Positions 1-6,435 of a stretch of 8,594 nucleotides of DNA are shown one piece after another. The notes below the pieces were generated by a model that had not been told where the DNA came from, made no database searches, and was given only the letters and a program-made list of their open reading frames with translations. A program made the translations under genes and the position numbers. The first letter of the stretch is position 1. Each line of letters begins with the position of its first letter. Origin of the DNA: Pseudomonadales bacterium (GTDB lineage: Bacteria > Pseudomonadota > Gammaproteobacteria > Pseudomonadales > Azotimanducaceae); NCBI GenBank assembly GCA_022448765.1, contig JAKUTI010000103.1, forward strand, positions 1-8,594, in the 5' to 3' direction.

Positions 1-97
1 GCCGAGAGCCGGCAGGATCAGATCAAAAAGGACAGACTGGACAACCCCCCCCACGGCCGAAGAGGTTTGGCTTGAGTGGGTAAAGATCGCTAGGGGA
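1..97. other. Non-coding stretch downstream of the mobA/nrdJ-tail gene
   Basis: No gene is supported here. It follows the stop codon of the chimeric mobA gene in the direction of transcription. It contains a run of eight C at 45-52, and a short GCCG/CGGC inverted repeat at 1-13 lies on the window edge. The repeat is not followed by a T-run on either strand within view, so I do not call a terminator. If the tail of the preceding gene really comes from nrdJ, this stretch would be the native downstream flank of nrdJ and not of the fds operon. Confidence 0.5.
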
Positions 98-274
98 TCA
101 GCCGCACTTGGAGTCGCCGCAGTTGAGACAAGTCATGCAGCCGTCCAGCATCACCGCGGCTTTCGTCTGGCACTTGAGGCATAGACGGGCCTCAGGAGGA
201 AAAGCGGGCGCTTCTTCCCCTGTGCCCCCTGTGTCAGACGCTACCATCGCCGACTGACTGTGGCCTTCAAACTC
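98..274 (-). other. NrdJ-like C-terminal tail (class II ribonucleotide reductase) within the mobA reading frame
   Basis: This segment codes for residues ~143-200 of the chimeric protein. It has a low-complexity linker rich in Gly, Glu, Ala and Pro (about 155-170), then CxxC, ten residues, CxxCxxC, four residues, and a final Cys-Gly. This matches my recollection of the extreme C-terminus of adenosylcobalamin-dependent ribonucleotide reductases of Proteobacteria, where a C-terminal Cys pair relays reducing equivalents to the active site. MobA proteins do not normally carry such a tail. The right-hand boundary is approximate (roughly 255-285), because the switch is judged from protein similarity by eye. 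Confidence 0.7.
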
Positions 275-700
275 GCGACGTTTTTGGTTGATGAGGAGGC
301 ACAAATTCTGACGTTCATTGTCGGCAAACGGTACGGCGATCCCTTGTCGTTCGGCGTCGTCACGCATACGTGTGACGAGACTTGGCGTAAGAAACGGGAT
401 GTCACCTGGGCAGGTCAGCGCCCATTCGGTATCAATGGCGCTAAAAGCAGACTGAAGTCCACCGAGAGGCCCTTCATTGGGCGACTCGTCGACAATGACC
501 TTTAGTCCGTAGGCTTCGTAGCGGGCGACGTTGCGCGAGCAAGAAATAATGATCTTGCCGGCTTGCGGCTTAAGCCGTGCGAGCAAATGGTCGATGAGTT
601 TATCCTGACTAAGGGAAAGTAGCGGCTTGTCTTGCCCTCCAAGTCGAGCACCCTTGCCGCCACAGAGGAGCACCGCGGTGATGTCGGCGACGCTGATCAA
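98..700 (-). CDS. mobA: Truncated MobA (molybdenum cofactor guanylyltransferase) fused in frame to an NrdJ-like C-terminal Cys tail
   Basis: The first ~140 of 200 residues are MobA, which transfers GMP from GTP to molybdopterin to make the MGD cofactor of formate dehydrogenase. The nucleotide-binding signature is at 12-28 (LCGGKGARLGGQDKPLL), the GPLGG motif at 77-81, the metal-binding Asp in CPGD at 97-100, and the strand NLCLLIN at 132-138 matches the region after which MobA normally runs about 55 more residues. Those residues, including the conserved NxNTPEDL segment, are missing. Residues ~143-200 instead carry Cys174, 177, 188, 191, 194 and 199 and end in DSKCG, as in class II ribonucleotide reductase. 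The start is TTG at 700, two bases after the fdhD stop, with only a weak ribosome site; it leaves the usual few residues before the GTP-binding loop. Loss of the MobA C-terminus probably disables guanylyltransferase activity. The reading frame is open through the join. It is a true fusion, a deletion scar or an assembly chimera. Confidence 0.75.
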   Translation of the reverse strand: MISVADITAVLLCGGKGARLGGQDKPLLSLSQDKLIDHLLARLKPQAGKIIISCSRNVARYEAYGLKVIVDESPNEGPLGGLQSAFSAIDTEWALTCPGDIPFLTPSLVTRMRDDAERQGIAVPFADNERQNLCLLINQKRREFEGHSQSAMVASDTGGTGEEAPAFPPEARLCLKCQTKAAVMLDGCMTCLNCGDSKCG

Positions 701-702
701 TT

Positions 703-1557
703 CTAGATTACTCTGCCCGAGTAAACATTGAATCGGTCGTGCTTCAGAAAGCCGACCAATGTCACGTCGTGGGACGAAGCCAATTCAATCGCCAAGCTCG
801 ACGGTGGGCCGATCGATGCGACGAGCGGAATGCCTGCGACAGCTGCCTTCTGCACCAATTCGAAACTAGCGCGTCCCGACAAGAGTAGTCCCTGTTGACG
901 CAACGCGGAGATCCCGGAGTGGAGGTATGACCCGATAAGCTTATCGAGCGCGTTGTGACGCCCCACATCTTCCCTAAGCCGGGTAATCTGTCCTTCTTCA
1001 TCGAAGGACGCGGATGCGTGCAACCCACCCGTTCGCACGAATTCGGTTTGCCGCTTGAGGAGTCTCTCGGGGAGGGCCTTCAAGTGAGTTCCACTTACGG
1101 CAAAACTAACCACATCGTATGCTGGGACAATGGTGTTGACGGCCTCCAGCGACGTTTTTCCGCAGATACCGCAGCTTGAGGTCGTAAACGTGTGGCGTAG
1201 TAACACGTCCGGATTAAATTGCGCCGATTCTGACAACTCGACACGTACTACGTTGTGGATACCTTTATCTGGGGAGGGGGGGCCGCAGTGCTCAATGCCG
1301 ACAATATCCGATGCGGTCTGAACAATTCCCTCGCCCAACAGAAAACCCTGCGATAGTTCATGGTCATTACCTGGGGTCCGCATGGTGACTGAAATGCTCT
1401 GCTCGAGTCGGGCGGTGATGGGGCCGTAGACGAGTCGGATTTCGAGCGGCTCCTCGACGCTGACGAAATCGTCAATACGTTTCGTTTCATGATTGACGAG
1501 TTCAACGGGTACGCGGGTACTTGCGACCGGTAGATCCTTGGTTTCAAGAGCACTCAT
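703..1557 (-). CDS. fdhD: Formate dehydrogenase accessory sulfurtransferase FdhD (FdsC)
   Basis: FdhD takes sulfur from a cysteine desulfurase and delivers it to the molybdenum cofactor, which must be sulfurated for formate dehydrogenase to work. It acts in the cytoplasm. At 284 residues it has the usual length. The sulfur-relay pair is Cys129 and Cys132 in SSCGICG (127-133). Other family blocks are TPGNDHELSQGFLLGEG (61-77), TGGLHAS (176-182), REDVGRHNALDKLIG (195-209), SGRASFELVQKAA (227-239) and the C-terminal GFLKHDRFNVYSG (269-281). The ATG shares its A with the fdsA stop codon (TAATG) and has a G-rich ribosome site (GGGTGG) just upstream inside fdsA, so the two are translationally coupled. 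In other fds operons the same gene is called fdsC. The fold is complete and no key residue is missing. Confidence 0.96.
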   Translation of the reverse strand: MSALETKDLPVASTRVPVELVNHETKRIDDFVSVEEPLEIRLVYGPITARLEQSISVTMRTPGNDHELSQGFLLGEGIVQTASDIVGIEHCGPPSPDKGIHNVVRVELSESAQFNPDVLLRHTFTTSSCGICGKTSLEAVNTIVPAYDVVSFAVSGTHLKALPERLLKRQTEFVRTGGLHASASFDEEGQITRLREDVGRHNALDKLIGSYLHSGISALRQQGLLLSGRASFELVQKAAVAGIPLVASIGPPSSLAIELASSHDVTLVGFLKHDRFNVYSGRVI

Positions 1558-4391
1558 TACCCACCCGCGGGGAGCAGCTCGGTTTGCTCTTGTTCTCGCT
1601 CGTCAAATCGCCGTTGCCATTCGGAACGATGATTTGCGGGCCGAATCTCAACTGCGGTTACTTTGTATTCGGGGCAGTTGGTAGCCCAGTCGGAGAGGTC
1701 GGTTGTGACGACGTTCGTGCCCGTCGACGGGTGATGGAATGTCGTATAAACGACTCCGGGGACGACGCGCTCTGTGACTTCGGCGCGTAACGTGATTTCC
1801 CCCATGCGGCTGGTGATCGACACCCACTCGCCGTGACGAACACCTCGCATTTCCGCATCGGTTGGATGAACCTCGAGCGTGTCCTCTTCGAGCCATTCTG
1901 AATTTTGCGTACGGCGCGTTTGCGCACCGACGTTGTATTGGTGAAGCTTGCGTCCCGTCGTCAGTAATAGCGGAAATTTTCTATTGGCGGTCTCTTCTGT
2001 TGGTTGATATTCGGTTAGCACGAAGCAGCCTTTACCACGCACAAACTCGTCGACGTGCATGACGGGTGTGCCTAACGGTGCGTCGGCATTGCAGGGCCAC
2101 TGCACGCTGTTGACTTCATCCAAATAAGCGAATGAGACGCCGGAAAAGGTTGGCGTGAGTGTCGCTATTTCGTCCATGATTTCTGCAGCCGAATCGTAGA
2201 CCATGGGGTAGCCAAGAGCGGTTGATAACGCGGCAGTAACGCGCCATTCGTCCAATCCGGTTTTGGGGCTCGTCACCGGGCGCACTCGGTTGATTCGACG
2301 CTCAGCATTAATGAACGTCCCGTCTTTCTCGAGAAATGAAGTTCCTGGCAAAAATACGTGAGCGAATTTTGCGGTCTCATTGAGGAACAGATCTTGCACG
2401 ATCACGCATTCCATGTTGCCGAGTGCCCGTTCGACGTGTTGCGTGTTGGGGTCTGATTGCGCGATGTCTTCTCCCTGGACGTAGAGCCCCATAAAACGGC
2501 TAGCGCAAGCCTCGTCGAGCATGTTGGGAATACGGAACCCGGGCTCCGGATTGAGCTCAACATTCCAATGATTCTTGAAGAGTTCTCGTGCTTTAGCATC
2601 GCCGACGGGCCGGTATCCGGATAGTTCGTGGGGAAAGGACCCCATGTCGCAAGAACCTTGGACATTGTTTTGACCGCGAAGAGGGTTGACGCCAACGCCG
2701 GACCGGCCGATATTGCCCGTCGCCATCGCAAGGTTGGCCATGGCCATTACCATCGTTGAGCCCTGACTGTGTTCCGTTACCCCAAGGCCGTAGTAGATGG
2801 CCGCGTTATCGGCCTCCGCGTAGAGACGGGCTGCAGCACGAATATCCTCGGCAGGTACACCGACTATCGCTGCGACCTCTTCGGGCGCGTTTTCTGTCTG
2901 GCGCGCGAATTCCATCCATTCTGCGAAGGTTTGGAGGTCACACCGCTCGCGTACAAAGTCATGGTCGATTAGATCTTCGGTGACCACGACGTGTGCAAAG
3001 GCATTCATGATCGGGACGTTGGTTCCAGGTTGTAATGGAAGATGGAAGTTGGCTTCAACGTGAGGCGAGCGTACCAACCCAATTTTCCGTGGGTCGATGA
3101 CCACGAGCCGCGCACCTTCACGAAGCCGACGCTTCATCTGCGAAGCAAATACCGGGTGGCCCTCGGTTGGATTCGCTCCAATGACAACCAAAACGTCGGC
3201 TTCGCTAACCGAATCAAAGTTCTGCGTCCCCGCCGATGTTCCGTAGGTTTGTTTTAGACCATAGCCTGTGGGTGAGTGACAGACCCGCGCACAAGTGTCG
3301 ACATTGTTATTGCCGAATGCGGTGCGGACCATCTTTTGGACGAGCCAAACTTCTTCATTCGTACACCGTGATGAGGTGATACCCCCGATTGAGTCGTCGC
3401 CATATCGTTCCTGGACCGCTTGCAAACGCCCAGCCGCAAAATCGATGGCGACCTCCCAGGAGACTTCTTCCCAGGGGTCGTCGGTCGTTTGCCTAATCAT
3501 TGGCGTTGTAATGCGATCCTGGTGTTGTGCGTATCCCCAGGCGAACCGGCCCTTCACGCAGGAGTGGCCATGGTTTGCCATGCCGTCCTTGTAAGGAACC
3601 ATACGTACAACCTGATCGCCTTTGAGTTCTGCTTTAAAAGAGCAACCGACGCCGCAATAGGCGCAGGTCGTTAGAACCGAACGATCGGGCACCCCGTGAT
3701 CAATGACCGATTTCTCCATCAACGTTGCGGTCGGGCAGGCCTGTACGCAAGCCCCGCAAGAGACGCACTCCGAGTCGAAAAACTCATCAGCGCTAGTTTT
3801 GATGGTGGATTGAAATCCGCGGCCGTCGACGGTGAGTGCGTAGGTTCCCTGAACTTCCTCACACGCACGGACGCAGCGGGAACAGACGATGCACTTGGAT
3901 CCGTCGAACGCGAAGTACGGGTTGGATATATCCTTTTCCGCTACCAAATGATTGTCACCGTCGGCGTAACGGACGTCGCGTAGTCCAACTGCACCTGCCA
4001 TGTCTTGAAGTTCGCAATCGCCATTGGCGGCACAGGTCAAGCAGTCGAGGGGGTGGTCGGATATATAAAGCTCCATGACGCCGCGGCGTAGTCGAGCCAA
4101 TTCCTCATTCTGCGTTCGAACCGACATGCCCTCTGCTACTGGTTCGGTACAGGAAGCACTAAGCCCCTTTCGACCTTCGACTTCCACCATGCATAGCCTG
4201 CAAGAGCCAAAGGCTTCGAGGCTATCGGTTGAGCAAAGTTTCGGGATCATGATTCCCGCTTCGCGGGCGGCCCGCATAATGGAGGTACCTTTGGGAACGG
4301 TTAACGTTGTCCCATCGACAGTTAACGACACCATGACGTCCTCGACCCGTCTAGGGGCTGGTGTACCTAAGTCGCTTTCTAGTCGCCTCAT
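1557..4391 (-). CDS. fdsA: NAD-dependent formate dehydrogenase, molybdenum catalytic alpha subunit FdsA
   Basis: This is the catalytic subunit, oxidising formate to CO2 at Mo-bis-MGD in the cytoplasmic FdsABG complex. It has 944 residues. In order: a [2Fe-2S] domain with Cys53, 64, 67 and 81; a His-Cys [4Fe-4S] site with His113, Cys117, 120 and 126; two ferredoxin-type [4Fe-4S] sites (Cys167/170/173/177 and Cys209/212/215/219); the molybdopterin oxidoreductase [4Fe-4S] site Cys243/246/250/278; and the Mo domain with ligand Cys371 and neighbouring His372 (VCHSPT). The conserved LRGQNNVQG (571-579) includes the likely active-site Arg572. The C-terminal dinucleotide-binding domain starts near 800. 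The ligand is Cys, not selenocysteine. The frame is open upstream to 4502, but I chose the ATG at 4391: it overlaps the fdsB stop as ATGA, has AGGG nine bases upstream, and gives the ESDLGTP lead-in I recall from FdsA proteins. All cluster ligands are present. Confidence 0.96.
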   Translation of the reverse strand: MRRLESDLGTPAPRRVEDVMVSLTVDGTTLTVPKGTSIMRAAREAGIMIPKLCSTDSLEAFGSCRLCMVEVEGRKGLSASCTEPVAEGMSVRTQNEELARLRRGVMELYISDHPLDCLTCAANGDCELQDMAGAVGLRDVRYADGDNHLVAEKDISNPYFAFDGSKCIVCSRCVRACEEVQGTYALTVDGRGFQSTIKTSADEFFDSECVSCGACVQACPTATLMEKSVIDHGVPDRSVLTTCAYCGVGCSFKAELKGDQVVRMVPYKDGMANHGHSCVKGRFAWGYAQHQDRITTPMIRQTTDDPWEEVSWEVAIDFAAGRLQAVQERYGDDSIGGITSSRCTNEEVWLVQKMVRTAFGNNNVDTCARVCHSPTGYGLKQTYGTSAGTQNFDSVSEADVLVVIGANPTEGHPVFASQMKRRLREGARLVVIDPRKIGLVRSPHVEANFHLPLQPGTNVPIMNAFAHVVVTEDLIDHDFVRERCDLQTFAEWMEFARQTENAPEEVAAIVGVPAEDIRAAARLYAEADNAAIYYGLGVTEHSQGSTMVMAMANLAMATGNIGRSGVGVNPLRGQNNVQGSCDMGSFPHELSGYRPVGDAKARELFKNHWNVELNPEPGFRIPNMLDEACASRFMGLYVQGEDIAQSDPNTQHVERALGNMECVIVQDLFLNETAKFAHVFLPGTSFLEKDGTFINAERRINRVRPVTSPKTGLDEWRVTAALSTALGYPMVYDSAAEIMDEIATLTPTFSGVSFAYLDEVNSVQWPCNADAPLGTPVMHVDEFVRGKGCFVLTEYQPTEETANRKFPLLLTTGRKLHQYNVGAQTRRTQNSEWLEEDTLEVHPTDAEMRGVRHGEWVSITSRMGEITLRAEVTERVVPGVVYTTFHHPSTGTNVVTTDLSDWATNCPEYKVTAVEIRPANHRSEWQRRFDEREQEQTELLPAGG

Positions 4392-5899
4392 GCGCTTGTT
4401 CCCTGAACAAAGTCTTCTGGAAAACGCTCCATTGCACTGCGCACAGGGATTGGCGTCATGCCACCCATTTGGCACAGGCTCGTGCGATCCATGACTTCGC
4501 ACAGATCGTTAATCATATTGAATTCTTGGGAACTTGCGCGACCGCTGATTATTTGGTCCATGGTTTCTTTGCCGCGGACCGATCCAATCCGACATGGTGT
4601 GCATTTCCCACAGGATTCCAACTCACAAAACTCGAAGGCGTATCGCGCCTGTACGGCAAGGTCGACGGTGTCGTCGAAGACCACCAGTCCGCCATGACCG
4701 ATACCCGCGCCGAGTTCGGTCATGGACTCGTAAGTGAGCCGCGCGTCAAGGTCTTGTTGGGAAAGATAAGCGCCTAACGGGCCACCGATTTGGACCGTTT
4801 TGAACGGTCTACCGGAAAGCGTTCCTTGGCCGTAGCCTTCGACCATTTCACGAAGTGTTATGCCAAACGGCACTTCGATAAGGCCGCCACGTTTGATGTT
4901 ACCCGCGAGCTGAAAACTCATGGTGCCTGATGATGGTGCGATCCCTAGGTCTCGATAAGTTTCGCCACCTAGCCGCACGATCGCGGGGACTGCGGCAAAG
5001 CTGATGACGTTGTGGACGAGCGTGGGCATCGAAAGTAAGCCGCTGACGGCAGGGACTGGGGGTTTGATTCGTATTTGACCGCGTCGGCCTTCGAGGCTCT
5101 CAAGCAACGAGGTTTCCTCGCCGCAAATGTACGCCCCGGCACCGACGAATAATTCGAGGTCGAAATCGAAATCCGAGCCGAGTACGTTCTGTCCGATAAG
5201 GTTGTTTTCACGAGCGATATCGAGAGCTTGCTTAAATATGTTTTCGGCAACGGGATATTCGGAGCGAAGATAGACCACCCCGTGATTTGACCCTGTCGCG
5301 TGCCCAGCGATCACCATCCCTTCGATTAAACGGAAGGGGTCTCCCTCAAGAAGTAGACGATCCGCGAAAGTGCCTGAGTCGCCCTCGTCGGCGTTGCAGA
5401 CTAAGTACTTACGCGGCGCTTCGGTGTCTCTGACGGTTCGCCACTTGATGTGGGCCGGAAAACCCGCGCCTCCTCGACCCCGCAACCCCGACGTTTCGAT
5501 CATCTGGATAAGGGCATCGGGCGGCATTGCGAGTGCTTTATGCACGTCAGCGAGATCCGGGATTTGAAGCGGTGAATCTTGGCCAATCCGGTCGAATACG
5601 AGACGATGTTGGGATTGCAGAAAATCGTGATTGGCGATCGTCCCTTGGCAAAGTGGATGATCGATCAAGGGGTGCTTGAGAACGCCGTCAGCAATCAGGC
5701 CGGTGGCCGTTTCTGGGGTCATCGGACCGTAGGCGATTCGCTCGTCATTGTGTTGGACTTCGATCAGAGGTTCGAGCCATGCGAGACCGTGGGAACCGTT
5801 GCGAATAACGGTCGCTCCCGCCTGACTTAATTGTTCTGCGACGGCGTTGGCGTCCAACGCGACTGCGACAGAATCTAGAGGGACGTAGACCGTGGTCAT
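4388..5899 (-). CDS. fdsB: NAD-dependent formate dehydrogenase beta subunit FdsB (NuoF-like, FMN and NAD binding)
   Basis: FdsB is the diaphorase subunit. It takes electrons from FdsA through a [4Fe-4S] cluster to FMN and reduces NAD+. It has 503 residues and resembles complex I NuoF with an added N-terminal thioredoxin-like domain (about 1-100). That domain has only one Cys (84) and so cannot hold a [2Fe-2S] cluster, as expected for FdsB. The FMN/NAD region shows GLRGRGGAGFPAHIKW (138-153), CNADEGDSGTF (168-178) and GAGAYICGEETSLLESLEG (253-271). The cluster ligands are Cys430, 433 and 436 in ESCGKCTPCR, plus Cys476. The frame is open upstream to 5977, inside fdsG, but the ATG at 5899 forms an ATGA overlap with the fdsG stop and has AGG seven bases upstream, so I chose it. 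The gene ends in an ATGA overlap with fdsA. Confidence 0.96.
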   Translation of the reverse strand: MTTVYVPLDSVAVALDANAVAEQLSQAGATVIRNGSHGLAWLEPLIEVQHNDERIAYGPMTPETATGLIADGVLKHPLIDHPLCQGTIANHDFLQSQHRLVFDRIGQDSPLQIPDLADVHKALAMPPDALIQMIETSGLRGRGGAGFPAHIKWRTVRDTEAPRKYLVCNADEGDSGTFADRLLLEGDPFRLIEGMVIAGHATGSNHGVVYLRSEYPVAENIFKQALDIARENNLIGQNVLGSDFDFDLELFVGAGAYICGEETSLLESLEGRRGQIRIKPPVPAVSGLLSMPTLVHNVISFAAVPAIVRLGGETYRDLGIAPSSGTMSFQLAGNIKRGGLIEVPFGITLREMVEGYGQGTLSGRPFKTVQIGGPLGAYLSQQDLDARLTYESMTELGAGIGHGGLVVFDDTVDLAVQARYAFEFCELESCGKCTPCRIGSVRGKETMDQIISGRASSQEFNMINDLCEVMDRTSLCQMGGMTPIPVRSAMERFPEDFVQGTSA

Positions 5900-6330
5900 G
5901 ACGTTGCCTGCAACTTCGCAACGCTCGCTCTCGCGATCAGTTGGTCGTTGACTTGGACGGCGGGGCCGGATGCACACAATCCAAGGCAGTATACGGCCTC
6001 GAGTTCCACATCGTTTCCCCGAATTCCCAGTTTAGTGTGGTACGCCGCTTCCAATTCATGGGTTAACTCCCGGCTTCCAACGGCTTGGCAGGCTTCGGCT
6101 TGGCAAACGCGGATGGTGGTGCGTGCCGGCGGGTGGGTCTTGAAGTCTTCGTAAAAGCTAACGATGCCGCGGACTTCGGCCACGCTTATATTGAAGACGT
6201 CGGCAACGATCGGAAGGTGTTCAGTATGGATGTAACCATAAACCCGCGTTAGTTCATGGAGCGCACGGACGGGCCCACCAAGCATGTGTTGATGCGGCAG
6301 TACGTGAGTTCGGACGTCGTCGTCGGTCAT
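5896..6330 (-). CDS. fdsG: NAD-dependent formate dehydrogenase gamma subunit FdsG (NuoE-like [2Fe-2S])
   Basis: FdsG is the small thioredoxin-like [2Fe-2S] subunit that sits beside FMN in FdsB, as NuoE does in complex I. It has 144 residues, close to the family size. The N-terminal half is a helical bundle, including VAEVRGIVSFYEDF (50-63). The C-terminal half holds the four cluster ligands, Cys76 and Cys81 (VCQAEAC) and Cys115 and Cys119 (YCLGLC). It is the first gene of the operon, next to the only promoter-like region nearby. The ATG at 6330 has no clear Shine-Dalgarno sequence; the bases before it (GCCTTGTTTCG) are not purine-rich, which is unusual for a leading gene. The next in-frame ATG is codon 16, close enough to the conserved region to make it less likely. 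The gene overlaps fdsB by four bases. Confidence 0.95.
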   Translation of the reverse strand: MTDDDVRTHVLPHQHMLGGPVRALHELTRVYGYIHTEHLPIVADVFNISVAEVRGIVSFYEDFKTHPPARTTIRVCQAEACQAVGSRELTHELEAAYHTKLGIRGNDVELEAVYCLGLCASGPAVQVNDQLIARASVAKLQATS

Positions 6331-6356
6331 CGAAACAAGGCTTTACCGGGCGGGCG

Positions 6357-6365
6357 ACTATAGCA
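6357..6365 (-). promoter_or_regulatory. Probable extended -10 promoter of the fds operon
   Basis: On the minus strand the sequence reads TGCTATAGT, one base from the sigma-70 extended -10 consensus TGnTATAAT. At 17 bases of spacing the -35 hexamer would be TAACGC (6380-6385), a poor match, which suits an extended -10 promoter or one needing an activator. Transcription would start near 6350, giving a leader of about 20 bases before the fdsG ATG. This is a sequence match only. Confidence 0.5.
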
Positions 6366-6380
6366 AAATCAATTGCTTAG

Positions 6381-6392
6381 CGTTATTTAACG
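6381..6392. repeat. Palindrome CGTTA-TT-TAACG over the -35 position
   Basis: Five-base arms flank two central bases. It shares its right half with the inner arm of the larger inverted repeat, so the motif TAACG/CGTTA occurs three times in 41 bases (6381-6421). It overlaps the hexamer expected at -35, where a bound protein would either block RNA polymerase or contact it. Confidence 0.4.
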
Positions 6393-6421
6393 AAATTTCT
6401 GTGACGTTGTGGCGTTAAATA
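6384..6421. repeat. 9-base perfect inverted repeat upstream of the fds promoter, candidate operator
   Basis: TATTTAACG at 6384-6392 is repeated inverted as CGTTAAATA at 6413-6421, with 20 bases between the arms and 29 bases centre to centre, a little under three helical turns. The inner arm overlaps the -35 position of the candidate promoter and the outer arm lies upstream. This layout suits a dimeric or tetrameric activator binding both arms, for example a LysR-type protein. No regulator gene is present in the window, so the identity of the factor is inference. Confidence 0.45.
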
Positions 6422-6431
6422 TCACGGTGAT
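6421..6431. repeat. Short palindrome ATCAC-G-GTGAT between the MFS stop and the fds promoter
   Basis: Perfect five-base arms around one central G, four bases past the MFS gene stop codon. It abuts the outer arm of the larger inverted repeat. A one-base loop and the lack of a T-run after it on the minus strand argue against an intrinsic terminator, so a protein-binding site is the better guess. Confidence 0.3.
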
Positions 6432-6435
6432 CTCA

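Noticed and set aside
1..13. GCCG/CGGC hairpin as a terminator of the operon
   Set aside because: The stem is only four base pairs, there is no following T-run in the direction of transcription, and it sits on the window edge.
1271..1282. G-rich run (GGGGAGGGGGGG) as a possible G-quadruplex or sequencing slip in fdhD
   Set aside because: It encodes the Gly-Pro-Pro-Ser-Pro stretch of FdhD in frame, and the protein is intact on both sides. There are only two G tracts, too few for a standard quadruplex.
3295..4078. Several plus-strand open frames of 60-100 codons within fdsA
   Set aside because: They are all antisense to conserved Fe-S and Mo domains of FdsA and overlap each other in different frames. 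None has a ribosome site or recognisable product.
4392..4502. Longer N-terminus for FdsA from a start at 4502
   Set aside because: It would overlap fdsB by over 100 bases. The ATGA overlap at 4391, with a ribosome site and a family-like N-terminus, is a far better start.
4361..4777. A 138-codon plus-strand open frame across the fdsB/fdsA junction
   Set aside because: It is antisense to two strongly supported genes and has no motif.
5900..5977. Longer N-terminus for FdsB from a start at 5977
   Set aside because: The extra 26 residues lie inside fdsG and look unlike FdsB. The ATGA overlap at 5899 fits the operon pattern.
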